Source of the DNA: Fasciolopsis buskii
Lineage: Eukaryota; Platyhelminthes; Trematoda; Plagiorchiida; Fasciolidae
Direction of reading: 5' to 3'
Length of the DNA: 64,000 nucleotides
Assembly (NCBI GenBank): GCA_008360955.1
Contig: LUCM01005907.1
Location: 43,489 to 107,488 of the forward strand
Below the pieces are notes generated by a model that saw only the letters and a program-made list of their open reading frames with translations, ran no database searches and was not told the origin of the DNA. Positions 1-10,029 of the stretch are shown one piece after another. Position 1 is the first letter of the stretch. Each line of letters opens with the position of its first letter. The position numbers were made by a program, and so were the translations under genes.

Positions 1-980
1 GTGCGGTAGTTGTGAGATGTAAGAGATTAGCATAATATTTGTAATCCGACGGATATGTGCTCGGGGTTGAAACAACAACACTTTGTTTTCACCGTTTCCG
101 TACCACAGTTTTATCATTGATGTTGAAAGACGAAGCATTTCAAAAACATTCGTTCTTTCAATATGCCAACTGGTCAAGTAGTCATGCGTTGAATGTAGCT
201 AGTAAATGCGTTTGGCAAAGAAATCCTGCGAGAATTCGGTCGCTTCAGCATGATCACCGGCAGTGGAAACAACTATTTTGGTAGTTCAAAATGATAAGCG
301 GACAAAGCTTGTCTCCCTAAAATTTGGAAGTTCGGCATTGATTGGGGTCGATCAGTGAACAGGCAAGTTGCACTTTTGACTTTCAGCTGAGTAAAAACTT
401 GAAATTTGACTAGTGATAGTACTCCCGTTAGTTTACTCTTTGAATTGTGGTTATATGGATAAATAGTACACAATGTGTGGGTCAAAACAGTTCGTTCAAT
501 CCAAGGTAAGATGTGCAGGTGCGTAGAAAGGGGTTTCAGTAATTGAATCGAGTCAGTATCTGACCAGAGAATGTCCGAAGGGACAGGTCGATCTTATGGA
601 GTGGGCTATATCTGAGTAACGGTTTGAAATAATGATCTTCGTTGCTATTGGTTTCTTTTACATGAAATTTTCACTCACTCAATACCCGCTGCACAATTTT
701 TAAAAAATTACCAACACTGGAAGTGAATTGTAGGTTTTCGTGTTTTCTTGGCAGTGTCCACGAATTTGTCACCGAGAGACGTGAAAGTACCTAGTGATAA
801 CATTTGAATCTCTGTTGATCTCCTTAAAAATCTGTTTAAAGTTAAGTAATTAGAAACATTGCAACCCTAGGATTACTCTAAAAAAATAACAAATTGTAAT
901 TGTAAGAATGTTTTATATGCAAGCCCCACCACTACATTCATGCGTCAAGCATGTAATAATAACAGCATATACTTACTTAC
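1..980. other. AT-rich stretch, no supported gene
   Basis: Short unrecognised open frames occur on both strands (for example 57-284 plus and 273-485 minus). None has a recognisable motif, and none has both an acceptor and a donor that I would defend. A GGTAAGA donor-like site near 505 lacks a pyrimidine-tract acceptor upstream. Confidence 0.5.
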
Positions 981-1120
981 ATAGGTGGCTATTTTCCTCT
1001 TTCATCGCAGAACTGCAGACATCCAGATTGCTATGAATGCTTGTCATAATCAACTGCTGTGCCTCGTACTGTTTCGTATTGAAACTGTCATTCTGTTGTT
1101 CCATTTGTTGACCTAGATAT
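981..1120 (-). CDS. Candidate internal exon, hydrophilic Gln-rich peptide
   Basis: Unrecognised. Read on the minus strand, this 140-nt segment lies between an AG acceptor (TGTCATCAG just above 1120) and a perfect donor, CACCTAT followed by GTAAGTAAGT at 980-971. One frame is open throughout. It encodes about 46 residues rich in Gln, Asn, Ser and Glu (including MEQQNDSFNTKQYEAQQ) that could form part of a helix or coiled coil. The exon starts in phase 2, which matches the phase at the end of the signal-peptide ORF at 4297-4559 upstream on the same strand. The two could therefore be spliced across an intron of about 3.2 kb, but that join is inference. The acceptor's pyrimidine tract is weak. 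No function is proposed. Confidence 0.25.
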
Positions 1121-1228
1121 CTGATGACATGTACAGTGATCAGAAATTGATGGGAATAAGTAATACAATGCAGCCTGATGGATACTTTGTAGGACATCTG
1201 TTACCCGAAGTGGTCAAAAACAAACTCT

Positions 1229-1528
1229 GTGAGTCCTGTCCAAAGCACTTACGCTGCCCACGGAGAATTCATTATCGTGACCGACGATGATCAAGTGCTC
1301 AAGCTTACATTGTTTCAAGCTGGATTTTGCATGCTCGACTGCTCCCAACGCGCGTCAGATTCCCCAGCTGACAGCTCTCAGTTGGCGGCGGCTGTTTCCG
1401 AAAATGCCGCACAGTATTTTTTCCCTACAAATAAAACCAAAGGGCGTAAGAATAACAAAAGGAGAGAGTTGATCACTATGCATCGTCAGCTAGTGACCGT
1501 TAAGATTCTTAACGGGAACGTGACATGA
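1229..1528 (+). CDS. Coding-like open frame, unrecognised
   Basis: A 99-codon frame in a patch visibly richer in GC than its surroundings, with varied, ordinary-looking codons. The peptide begins with a stretch like HGEFIIVTDDDQVLKL, as in a beta strand, followed by an Ala/Ser-rich middle and a basic tail. There is no ATG at the 5' end, so it would have to be an exon or a chance frame. A GGGC-GTAAGAA donor-like site at about 1444-1450 could end the exon before the basic tail. The minus strand of the same patch also has a strong acceptor (TTTTATTTGTAG) and GTAAG donors but a less convincing frame, so the strand is uncertain. No family is recognised. Confidence 0.22.
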   Translation: MSPVQSTYAAHGEFIIVTDDDQVLKLTLFQAGFCMLDCSQRASDSPADSSQLAAAVSENAAQYFFPTNKTKGRKNNKRRELITMHRQLVTVKILNGNVT

Positions 1529-2069
1529 AATTTACTAAACCGTAAACGGTCTGCACGGTTGGATATTTTTCCGAGAGTTTGGACTCAAAAATCATTATTT
1601 AGGTCATAGTTTAGGCTCGGATAGGACACCCTATCGCAGGTCAAACAGAGATTCCGGTACATACACGATTTACTAGTACCTAGTTGATTGTAAGCACTAC
1701 ATGGTAAACAATTTGTTTAGCATCGTCGAAGATCAGGACCAATTTCACGTCATAAGCATTTTCACATCTTGTTTTGAACATTCCAAGGCGATACTAATAA
1801 TTAGCAACAGGGCTGATGAATGTGTATGGCACGCTAAATTGGCATCTTGTACATCTACGTACCTCTTACCTACCGAGGTCACAGTGGGTAATTTTCACTG
1901 AAATGATAACTCCTTAACTATTCTGTTCCTTGTGAGTAGGTCTAGAATGTAGATTATCTGAACTGTAGATGAGACGTTTGGAATCGTTCAGTTTTGCCGC
2001 TACTGCTGCTATTGAGGGAATGAATAGCCAATGATATAAAAACGGCCCTAGCTAAATTTAAACCCCTCA

Positions 2070-2603
2070 TTGTCTGCTCATATTTTTCTGGTATCTCATT
2101 CGCTTGGAAACCGTGAACGTAGCAAACCCGGAATGTTCAATAACTTAGACTGCTCTGCTCCGACACTCCAGAGCAAAAACAAAGTAAAAACAAAAGAACG
2201 ACGAATAGATCTCTCCGTCTATTGGAAGATGAAGTGGGAGCTCGTAGGTGGAACGTGTCTAGCTCTCACGACATTTTGGGAGTGTATCTCACTTAGATCT
2301 ATTTCAGTAAGGACAAGAAGGCAGCATTCCTTGAGCCCGCAGGGTTCGCCAGTTTTGCGTTGTCCATTCAAACATGAGGATTATGTGGGCGTTTGGTGCA
2401 GCTTTCCTGATCACGGAAAGCTAAATGCGAATCGCAGAAGACTTATTCTTCCCGGATTTTTTGACAGTGTATGGCAAATGTTGAATGTCAGGCAGATAAC
2501 AATGAGGCTTGTCAACATCGTTCATCTTGTAGGAAGCACTGATTTTTCACGCCATTACTTGATAACTTATTTGCTTACAGTTTCTGTCGTATTGCAGACA
2601 TAG
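2070..2603 (+). CDS. Longest open frame in the window, unrecognised
   Basis: 178 codons including the stop, the longest uninterrupted frame here. By my rough estimate an ORF of this length is somewhat unexpected by chance at the local stop density, but not decisively so. The translation has a basic middle, then a Cys-containing stretch (VLRCPFKHEDYVGVWCSF) and a hydrophobic C-terminus ending ITYLLTVSVVLQT. I see no domain, signal peptide or convincing splice boundaries. The most 5' codon the frame allows is not an ATG. Keep as a candidate for similarity search only. Confidence 0.2.
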   Translation: MSAHIFLVSHSLGNRERSKPGMFNNLDCSAPTLQSKNKVKTKERRIDLSVYWKMKWELVGGTCLALTTFWECISLRSISVRTRRQHSLSPQGSPVLRCPFKHEDYVGVWCSFPDHGKLNANRRRLILPGFFDSVWQMLNVRQITMRLVNIVHLVGSTDFSRHYLITYLLTVSVVLQT

Positions 2604-4296
2604 TCCTAAACCCAGCTTCCCAACTTGTGTCCTGAACATGCATGGAATTTATGCTTTTATTAGGAATGTGTTCCTCACAGAAACCAAATTCACGAAAGTG
2701 ATAAATTCTGTATCAGGCTTAGAGTCGACTTATTTACTTGCAATAAAGGTCGCTAAATGAACCCTATCATGTGGTTCCTTTGCTCTCGGTTGGGAAATCA
2801 GTGTCATGCTATGTTGGGCTTAGCGTCAGGGGCCGGGAACATGCAATGCAATTAACGGGTACTGGTTAGTGATTTCGCTTTAAGATAAACGGGACAATCA
2901 CACATTCCATATCGTCCATATACCTACGGCTTTTGTTCTAGACTACGAAATAATGCTGCCCATCTGTAAGCCACTGACGAACAGCCAATTAGCCCATGTT
3001 GGCATACATATGATTGGAAGCTATCGAACAAGGGCACATGCGATACATTCAGCTCTAGGCTGGTTAGTCAGTTAGAAATACTGTACAGGTCGATTGGAAA
3101 TCTTACGCCGGCCATCCTATCAAAAGAATTACAAAGTATTTCCCATGAAGTTTTCATTCCACAAAATAAATTCACTACTTTTGTATCTTACAAATCTTTT
3201 CTTCGTCTTCTGGGTTTGTTGTCGTACGAAGGAATGCGACGAAATTGGTGGATGTCTTTCAGTCTTCTTCTCTCATTGCGAAGAAATTTCTGTCGTTCAG
3301 TAGGTCGTTAATCCAATTGTCGGCAAGTTATGGAAGCGTGTTGTTTGTCGTTCAAGCATGTACGTATCCCATGTGTTCGCTACTCAATTATTTCAACTGA
3401 TTTTTGTCCATATGCTTCAATTTAAACAGAACAAGCCCCACAGAGCTGAGTCTATAGAATAGTGGCCGGTTTCCAAAAACGTCGATATCCAACGCCTAGA
3501 ATACACTTTGTTTCGACCGCTCCATGTTACTGCTAAATATTTTAGATTTACGTGGGACAAGACTTCGCGTGTGCAAACGTAACATGCGATATTTCACTAG
3601 GAAAAGCAAAATCAATCAAGACAAAAAGAGCTGACGACTGAGGGTAGGTTCATTTAACCCTTTATGAAATAATCGATCTAATTCGCCCTACGGGACTGGT
3701 TCGTTGAGGCCTTGTAAAATTTAGTTCTTTTATCACCACTTACTACTTCCTTTATTTACTAATTCTTATTTATTATTTATGCTCCAGAATAGCGTGATTG
3801 AATAAATTTAGGTGCAAGACCAGGATTTGAATTCATTTTGATTAGGCAAAACAATGCAATTGGGAAAAAACTTGCTGCCGTTATTACTTTGCGCATTCTG
3901 TCAGGATTGGCGCATTAATCGCAATCTCCCGGTGCAGCTGATAATTGTCAGAAACGTGGGGCAAGAGACAGACGAAAACTTGTGCGTCTATGGGATTGAA
4001 TTATCAATCCCAGTCGAATGAAAAGCTATTCGTTTTTCTAATGCAACAAATTCAATACGAAATAGCTGCAAGACAACCAGATAGTGGAAATGTTTCGCAG
4101 TTAGGCAAAGGAAAACAACGGCTTAGGTCAAAGGGAAATTGAATCTAAGGGAATTCAATTAACCAGATAAACTTTGTTATGTCACAAATACGATCAGTGT
4201 TTGCTTGTAGCTTCGAACAACATTTGCTGTTGCAAGAGTTAACCACCGAAAAACAGCACTTCAGAACACATTGAAATTGTGTTGAAGTCTTCTCAC
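2604..4296. other. AT-rich stretch, no supported gene
   Basis: Short frames only. If the exon at 4297-4559 (minus) is real, this would be the start of its first intron, because a GTGAGA donor lies at 4296-4291. Nothing in it resembles the missing second half of a CUB domain. Confidence 0.45.
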
Positions 4297-4559
4297 ACTA
4301 AAATTCGATTCAACCAAAACATGCAAAATATGTCTTCAGTTACAGGATAACCTGGCGATTTAATTCGTCGAACACTGAGGTCGGTAAACTTAAATGAATC
4401 AAAGTGGCAACTCTGATTTTTTGACTGTTTGCTAACAAGCATAAGCGAAGGCTTCCCTGTGTTAATCTGAGAAATCAAGCATTTGGCTCCAACTGAAGCA
4501 AAGGAGAGAATGTTGCAGAGAAAAACAGCAACTGTGACAATGGCAGGCAACCACCACAT
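4297..4559 (-). CDS. Candidate first exon: secreted protein with CUB-like motif
   Basis: Starts at an ATG (4559) and opens with a textbook signal peptide: MWW, then a hydrophobic run (LPAIVTVAVFLCNILSFA) and a likely cleavage near SVGA-KC. About 50 residues on come a Cys, the motif IKSPGYP and, six residues later, a Cys with CMFWL. CUB domains typically read I-x-SPxYP, then a Cys and an aromatic, so this looks like the N-terminal third of a divergent CUB domain. The usual CxW spacing is off by one or two residues. The frame meets a stop just after a good donor, TTTTAGT followed by GTGAGA at 4296. Splicing there would leave phase 2, as required by the candidate exon at 981-1120, although that exon does not continue a CUB fold. 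A chance signal-like ORF is the alternative. Confidence 0.3.
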
Positions 4560-4892
4560 TGGTCTAACGGGTCACTTTGGGATCCCCTTAACTGAAATTC
4601 TAATAAGAAAAAAAAAACAAGTGAAACAACACGGTCATCATCGTTTCCACACAAAAGTTTGCAGTCCTGCAGCGAAAATGATGAGCTTTTGTCCGAGTCT
4701 TGTATCATCACCTTCAGCCATTCGCTCTTTCAGTTCAGTCCTCTGAATTACGTCGCCATGATGTGTTGCAAACAAGTTCAGCTCTGTTAAAAGAGCGATC
4801 AGTGTGCAAAGTTAGTTTCGTGGGGTTCACAGAATACCATCATTAAAAATGCAGTTTGCAAATTTTTTGCTATTTCTATGATTGATCTTAAC

Positions 4893-5090
4893 CGGCGATG
4901 GTCGAGCAGTTCATACCATGAGTGTTTCAACCTGAAGGTTACCGGTTTGAATCCCGTGGCTTCTGGTTACATTGCAGCCGTCCCACTGAAGGCGACCCTC
5001 GCAACGAAAATGCTTTGGGCTGTGATTGGACTAACGGAGGAAATGAAAACGAAACAAAGGAGTAATCCAATAAAGCAACGCGTTCGACTG
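4893..5090 (+). repeat. tRNA-headed SINE-like repeat
   Basis: The head resembles a class II tRNA (Ser/Leu type). TGGTCGAGCAGTT at 4899 matches an internal box A, and GGTTTGAATCC at 4944-4954 matches box B, about 45 nt downstream. T-stem pairing is 4 of 5. The sequence then runs on without a CCA-like tRNA end into a body with GCAGCCGTCCCACTGAAGGC. That makes it a pol III retroposon rather than a tRNA gene. A related box-B segment lies in the other orientation at 59.3 kb. The 3' boundary is a guess. Confidence 0.45.
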
Positions 5091-5099
5091 ATTTAATGA

Positions 5100-8000
5100 C
5101 AGACTGATGAAGTGATGATTACTTCGTCTGACTACTTGTCGAGATAATAAGACACAAAAAATGTTTCAGTGATTTTTTTAGATGAATGTAGTTAGCCAAA
5201 CCAGTGCTTGCTTTTATAATTCTTTTCAAATAAAATTGATAATAAAATAATCCATTGGACGTTAAATTTACTGCGCCTGGAGTTTGGAAACCATGGAGAA
5301 ACAGGAATCTTTATTTGTTTACGTCAGGCCTCATTAGCAATGCGTATCCTCCTGACTCCGATGGGATTTGAATGCCGAATGCGTGACTGCGCACGCCGCA
5401 CTTGGACGTAAGGCGGTCGGAGCCGACGCGACAACGAGTTTCTCTGCCTCAGGATTTTTCGGAAGAAATTTCTCATCCCTGGAATTTCATTGTAAAACTG
5501 TTGTAAATTAGAAATAAACAGATGTTGTGGGAAACACATCCTAGAAAAGTGAACCGTGATTGAAAAAACAAATTGAGATCGGTGATCTCGTAAAAATGTT
5601 AAACAAATGAAATTTTGACTATTGGTCAGCTTATAGATTGTTGTCTTCTGCATTTACTAATGTTTGCCCGGAAATACCAAAAAACTGATCCTTCTGGCTA
5701 CGAAAGCCCAACGAAAGTGTAATGAAAAAACCAAATTACGGATGGACATTATGTTAACGTATCCTATATTGGAAAGTAATAGATAACCGGATACCTTAGA
5801 TTATATTTTGTCCATCAAAGTGTGAAAAACTGTGCTCGTCCCCAAAGTTTACTTCCTGAAGTTCTAACTTTTCCAAGAACCCAATTCTGCTTACTGAAAC
5901 AGGTGACCAGTTCGCTAGATCCATCTCAATGTTCCACAGTGTTCTACCCTAGCTTAATGTGTGTTATTCATTCACTATTTGTTTTCCTTCTCTCGTCAAA
6001 CCTGTAAATAAAATGGTGAGTTTTCCCTACATCAGGCCATCCTTGACACTCCCGATTTTGAAGGTTTAAAAAGAAGCGATCTCAGATAGCACGTATCTAT
6101 TTCCTCTTGGATATAAGCCTAAATCCATATAATCGGCTTGAACGCACTCTTCACTTATTTTTCTCAAAGGCTCCTAATGATTTTCCTTATCGCATTTCCG
6201 ATTCCAAGTTATGCGTGATGTTCAGAACGTAACCTAGATAATACAAAAATGCGGGCATCTCATTCGCGAGAGTGCTTTCCTTCTTTCTAATGAGGAAACG
6301 GTGATATGAATAAACACCACAGATCACTTTTAAAGTCGTTCCTTAATATATTTCCTCGAATACTACTTCATTGCTTACCCATTATCTTCCCATCTCTGAA
6401 AGTAGGACGTGTCTTTCGAGATTTGCGTTGTTTCCAGTTAACTTGTCGATGGATAGATTGAGGTTTGTCTGTCTCTATCGCAAAATGTCACAAAATTTAG
6501 GCAATTATGCAAGCACGCGCACTTGCCTCTTTGCTTCCTGTTTGCTAAGACAGAGCTGAGCAAACATCCGAAGCGAAAGGCTTAGTCAGCAAAAGTCAAC
6601 TTCAAAGAGTCACAATCACTAAAACGGTACCTTGAAGTCTAGTTGAAAGCACTGTGAAAAATAAAAGGCTGTGGTTACCCTTATCTCTGCAGCAATGATG
6701 CCACTTTGATGGGTGGTAAAACTGAACAATCTAAAGGAAACCAAAATCTTTTGGGATTAAAAAGAATAATTTTAGTGGTCACTGGTTCTCAGGTAATTTA
6801 CGTTTTGCTTGTCGTGGACAATTCCTCCAAAATTACACATCATCGGATGTAGCGTCAATCGCAAGCTTCGAATTCGCATTTGACAGTGACTTGGAAATTA
6901 AACTTAATAATTTGAGATTCCCAATGGCCTTATTATATGGATATGAAAAGTGCAACCCACGGAACTAGGCGATAAAACTGATTTGGGCATGTAAGCCTAA
7001 CGTAGTGTAATTTATCACAACCATCCGAACACATACAACGTACAATTAGTCCTAAAGTATCAACTGGTAGAACTGATCAGATGTTTTCGATGACCTTATT
7101 TGGTCTAAATGCCTGACCTGCAACGAGGATTAAAGGGCACCCAAGTACAACTAACGACAAGGGTGACGGAGGAATTAACTCTCAGCTGTCTTGACCACAT
7201 GACTGGACGATATTTTCCGTTTGTCCGTCCTCGAGGGAGTTCAGTTGTGTGGACAGTGAAACTGCAAATTTAACAGATTTCACCAAGTAACCTGAGATAG
7301 CTCACGAAAAAGATGCATCGTGGGTTTTCGAAAAATTGTTCAAACTTTTAGGGAAAATATATGCACTTCGTTAATTTGATGACAACGAAATTTTCTTTAA
7401 AAAAACTAATGCAAAAGTTTATTGGCTGGATTTCTGATTGTGTTGAGCTCAGCAGAGGGACCTCCTTCATAACGATCCTCGTCGAGATAGGAACGCATGG
7501 TTTACTACCACGGAAACCTGTCCCTAGAATAAGTCTTAATGAGAAACGTGCACTAGGATTCAGCGGATGTTTTATTTGGTAGTTGCAGCTCTCAGATAGT
7601 GGTTTGCTTGAGAACATTTAATTATATTTCATACGAAGTAAAAACGAGGGTAGTCTCGGTACACATTAATCCTCCGTTACATAGATGTGATTTACATGTA
7701 CCCAGTTCCTTGTTACCTCGTTTTAGGTATATGATAGCAGTATCGAAATGCTGCTATATACTCGATTCATCTTTCAGCGTATATTTACTTCTGGTAGTGG
7801 TTGCTACATTCCAGTATTTGGTGAGCTATTCTATCGCTCACTTTTGACATCTCAACCTGGCCAGCTGGAAGCCGTCATTCCAAAGTGAAAACTCCTGGTG
7901 GTTGAACAGAATCGCAATAAGGCGAAGTGCAAACGATGTTTTGTCAGCCTTCCGTTTATTAAGAATACATAAAAAGACTCAAAACACCTGCTAAGTTTGA

Positions 8001-9063
8001 TGATGATCAGGCAATACTTTCTATTAGTCTGTTCTTACTGCGTAAGCATTCAACTAGTTTGTATTTTGTTTCGCAACGTTTTTCAATATCAGTGCACTAA
8101 AACTCTGACTACTTTGAAACAGTTGCGACTAAAATACCTGCCATCATGCCTTGATCCAATTACAAGTGTTTAGACTTCACAAGAGAACGTAGATACCTTC
8201 ATGATAAATTTGGAAGAACCCTGCTTGCGCGTTCATCGATAGCCTGTTGCATAAATTCCACGGCTTTTGCATTTCATACGAACAGGTTCTTTTTCACTCA
8301 CCTTTTAATTCATCCTTCTCCGATCGGAGTGGATTCGAGCTGGAATGCTTAAATATCGTCTTCATTTCAACTGCTTGACTGGCATCTATACATTTTGAGA
8401 AATCCGACTACGCTCTATCCTTTTGTCCCACAAAATCCTACTCCCTTTGGACTAAGCAGAGTCGGAATGATGCCAGCTCCTGCAAGTAAAAAGTTCAAAG
8501 CGATCGAGATGAGCTTGGCGAAAATGCCGGAAGCAGTTACTGGGATGTTAGCCAGATTGTATGCGACATGCCAAATTAGAATTCGCGATCCGCGCATTTT
8601 TTCATCTCAGTTCAATACTTTAAGTGGTATTCGTCGGGATTGGCCTCCCACTCGTCCCCCTTTCAAAATTTATTCTAATAATTGCTAAAATTACCCTATT
8701 CTCCTATGGGAATTGTGGCACAGATTTTAGCTCATCTCTAATGAGTGATTGAGATGGGTTTTCTGACTGAAGATCAACCTAAGCATAAGGTTCGTCTGGA
8801 CAAAAGTGAATCGTTTAATGTTAGTAACAGCTTCGGTGGTAGATGTAATTCGCCAATTTTTCGACTATCACATAACTAAAGGAACGTTCACATGCCAACG
8901 AATTTTAACTTGTTTGTGAGTATGTTCGTGGGTGTCAATGCGTGTGTGTACTTTGAACATTTTGGCGGGTGAGAGGTTAGTTGCCCTTCACGTCATGCAC
9001 GCTGTGATGGTAAAGTCAACTAACACAGTGACGTTTGAAGTGTTTTTCTCTCAATGATGTCAG
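5100..9063. other. AT-rich stretch with minor coding-like patches
   Basis: No supported gene. A GC-rich patch at about 5330-5450 lies at the end of a 110-codon minus frame rich in Arg, and it may be a repeat fragment. A hydrophobic minus frame at 8415-8597 (SGIFAKLISIALNFLLAGAG inside it) resembles one membrane helix, but it lacks splice sites in phase. A GGTGAGT donor on the minus strand near 8298 follows a short open frame of about 35 codons. None reaches a usable level of support. Confidence 0.4.
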
Positions 9064-9108
9064 GGTTGTCCGTATCTCAGATGCATCTGCCGCGTCTTTC
9101 TGACTGAG
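9064..9108 (+). CDS. Candidate 45-nt symmetric micro-exon
   Basis: A strong acceptor (TTTTTCTCTCAATGATGTCAG) and a strong donor (CTGAG followed by GTGAGTG) enclose exactly 45 nt, a multiple of three. One frame is open: GCPYLRCICRVFLTE, with three Cys. Fluke genomes are known for micro-exon genes whose tiny symmetric exons encode secreted peptides, so this shape is worth noting. I found no neighbouring micro-exons in the same orientation, and one such pairing of sites is well within chance. It lies about 300 bases from the Penelope-like remnant and could be unrelated flank. Confidence 0.15.
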
Positions 9109-9399
9109 GTGAGTGAAGTGAGTGCGTATCGCCCGAGCCACTGCACAATAAAATCCAGTGTAAGTTCTGAATCCAATTCGGAGTATTATCTTCGCAGTAG
9201 CATTTTTCGCATAGGGACGGATGAAATATTTCGCAAGTTTATCCCTGCCTGACCGACGAATATCTCCCCAAGCATCACCAAGTGTTACCTAAATGGACTT
9301 ACCATCCATTCACGTTCGTATCGATTCATATGAGATTCTAGTGAGAAACCAATTCGGAGTATTCTAGATTTTTCACAATCTATGTTGTATCTCTCTCTT

Positions 9400-10020
9400 A
9401 TGGCATGCAGACCGATGGTTCAATCTCGCTCCAGTTTAGATGGAACTGCCTTCTCCGAATGCTAGCTTGTTTCATTCCTTCTGTGGTATGTTGTCCATCT
9501 ATTCAGTTTTCTGTTGGTTTTTCCAAAGTATTCTGCTTGGATTTCCTTGAAAACAATTTTGTAGATGCAATTATCTTGGTCTTGTACACAGGCTTTATAT
9601 TTAGCTTTCAATAATTAGCGTCTTAAAGTATTATCCATGCGAAAAAATGTGTGAATTTTGGAGTCAGTGAGAACCTCTTTTATTGCTTTCGAAGGGCCTG
9701 ATCTATTCGTAAGTCTGACTGAGTCGGTTTTATCTTGATTGCCGATATGGAATATTCCGGTTGTTTTTATGAGGCGTGGCAAATAGTGATTGTCTTTTAG
9801 GATGTCGTTTAGACTTCTTAGTTCTTCTTTACGTTCGATATCATCAAGCATAGGTTTTGAACTCTGTTCGCTAGCGAGGAAACAAATGTCCATTTCACTT
9901 ATTTTGGATGAAATGAACTGAATTCCAAATAATCTTGATAGGTTTTGCATTCAATGGGAAAGGCTTTTTTCTGCTGTTTTGCTTCAAAGCATTGATTATT
10001 CCTAGTTTAGTCCTGTAATA
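9400..10020 (-). mobile_element. Penelope-like retroelement remnant (RT end and GIY-YIG)
   Basis: A minus-strand frame runs from about 9950 to 9412 with only three in-frame stops (9615, near 9464 and near 9430). Its first part matches the region of Penelope-like elements between the RT and the nuclease: ERKEELRSLNDILKDNHYLP fits the E-x-L-x3-L-x3-N-x-YP pattern, and a later stretch ends KIHTFFRMDNTLRR, like the usual F-x-NTLR. Past the first stop the same frame reads DNCIYKIVFKE then AEYFGKTNRKL, the core of a GIY-YIG nuclease (the YIG is changed to YFG). No RT palm domain (YxDD region) is found upstream, so the copy is 5'-truncated at about 10.0 kb, as is common for this class. The low number of stops suggests a fairly recent insertion compared with the RTE at 38 kb. 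Confidence 0.75.
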
Positions 10021-10029
10021 CCCCATCGT

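Noticed and set aside
5101..5135. CTGATGA followed by a hairpin near 5.1 kb as a hammerhead ribozyme
   Set aside because: No GAAA strand closes the core, and the hairpin arms do not give the three-stem geometry.
8415..8597. Hydrophobic minus ORF as a membrane-protein exon
   Set aside because: The reading frame does not survive any acceptor/donor combination I tried, and the hydrophobic run alone is common in T-rich DNA.
9304..9338. Minus-strand 35-nt micro-exon (TTTCTCACTAG acceptor, GATG-GTAAGT donor)
   Set aside because: It abuts the 3' end of the Penelope-like remnant, is very short and has no partner exon in phase.
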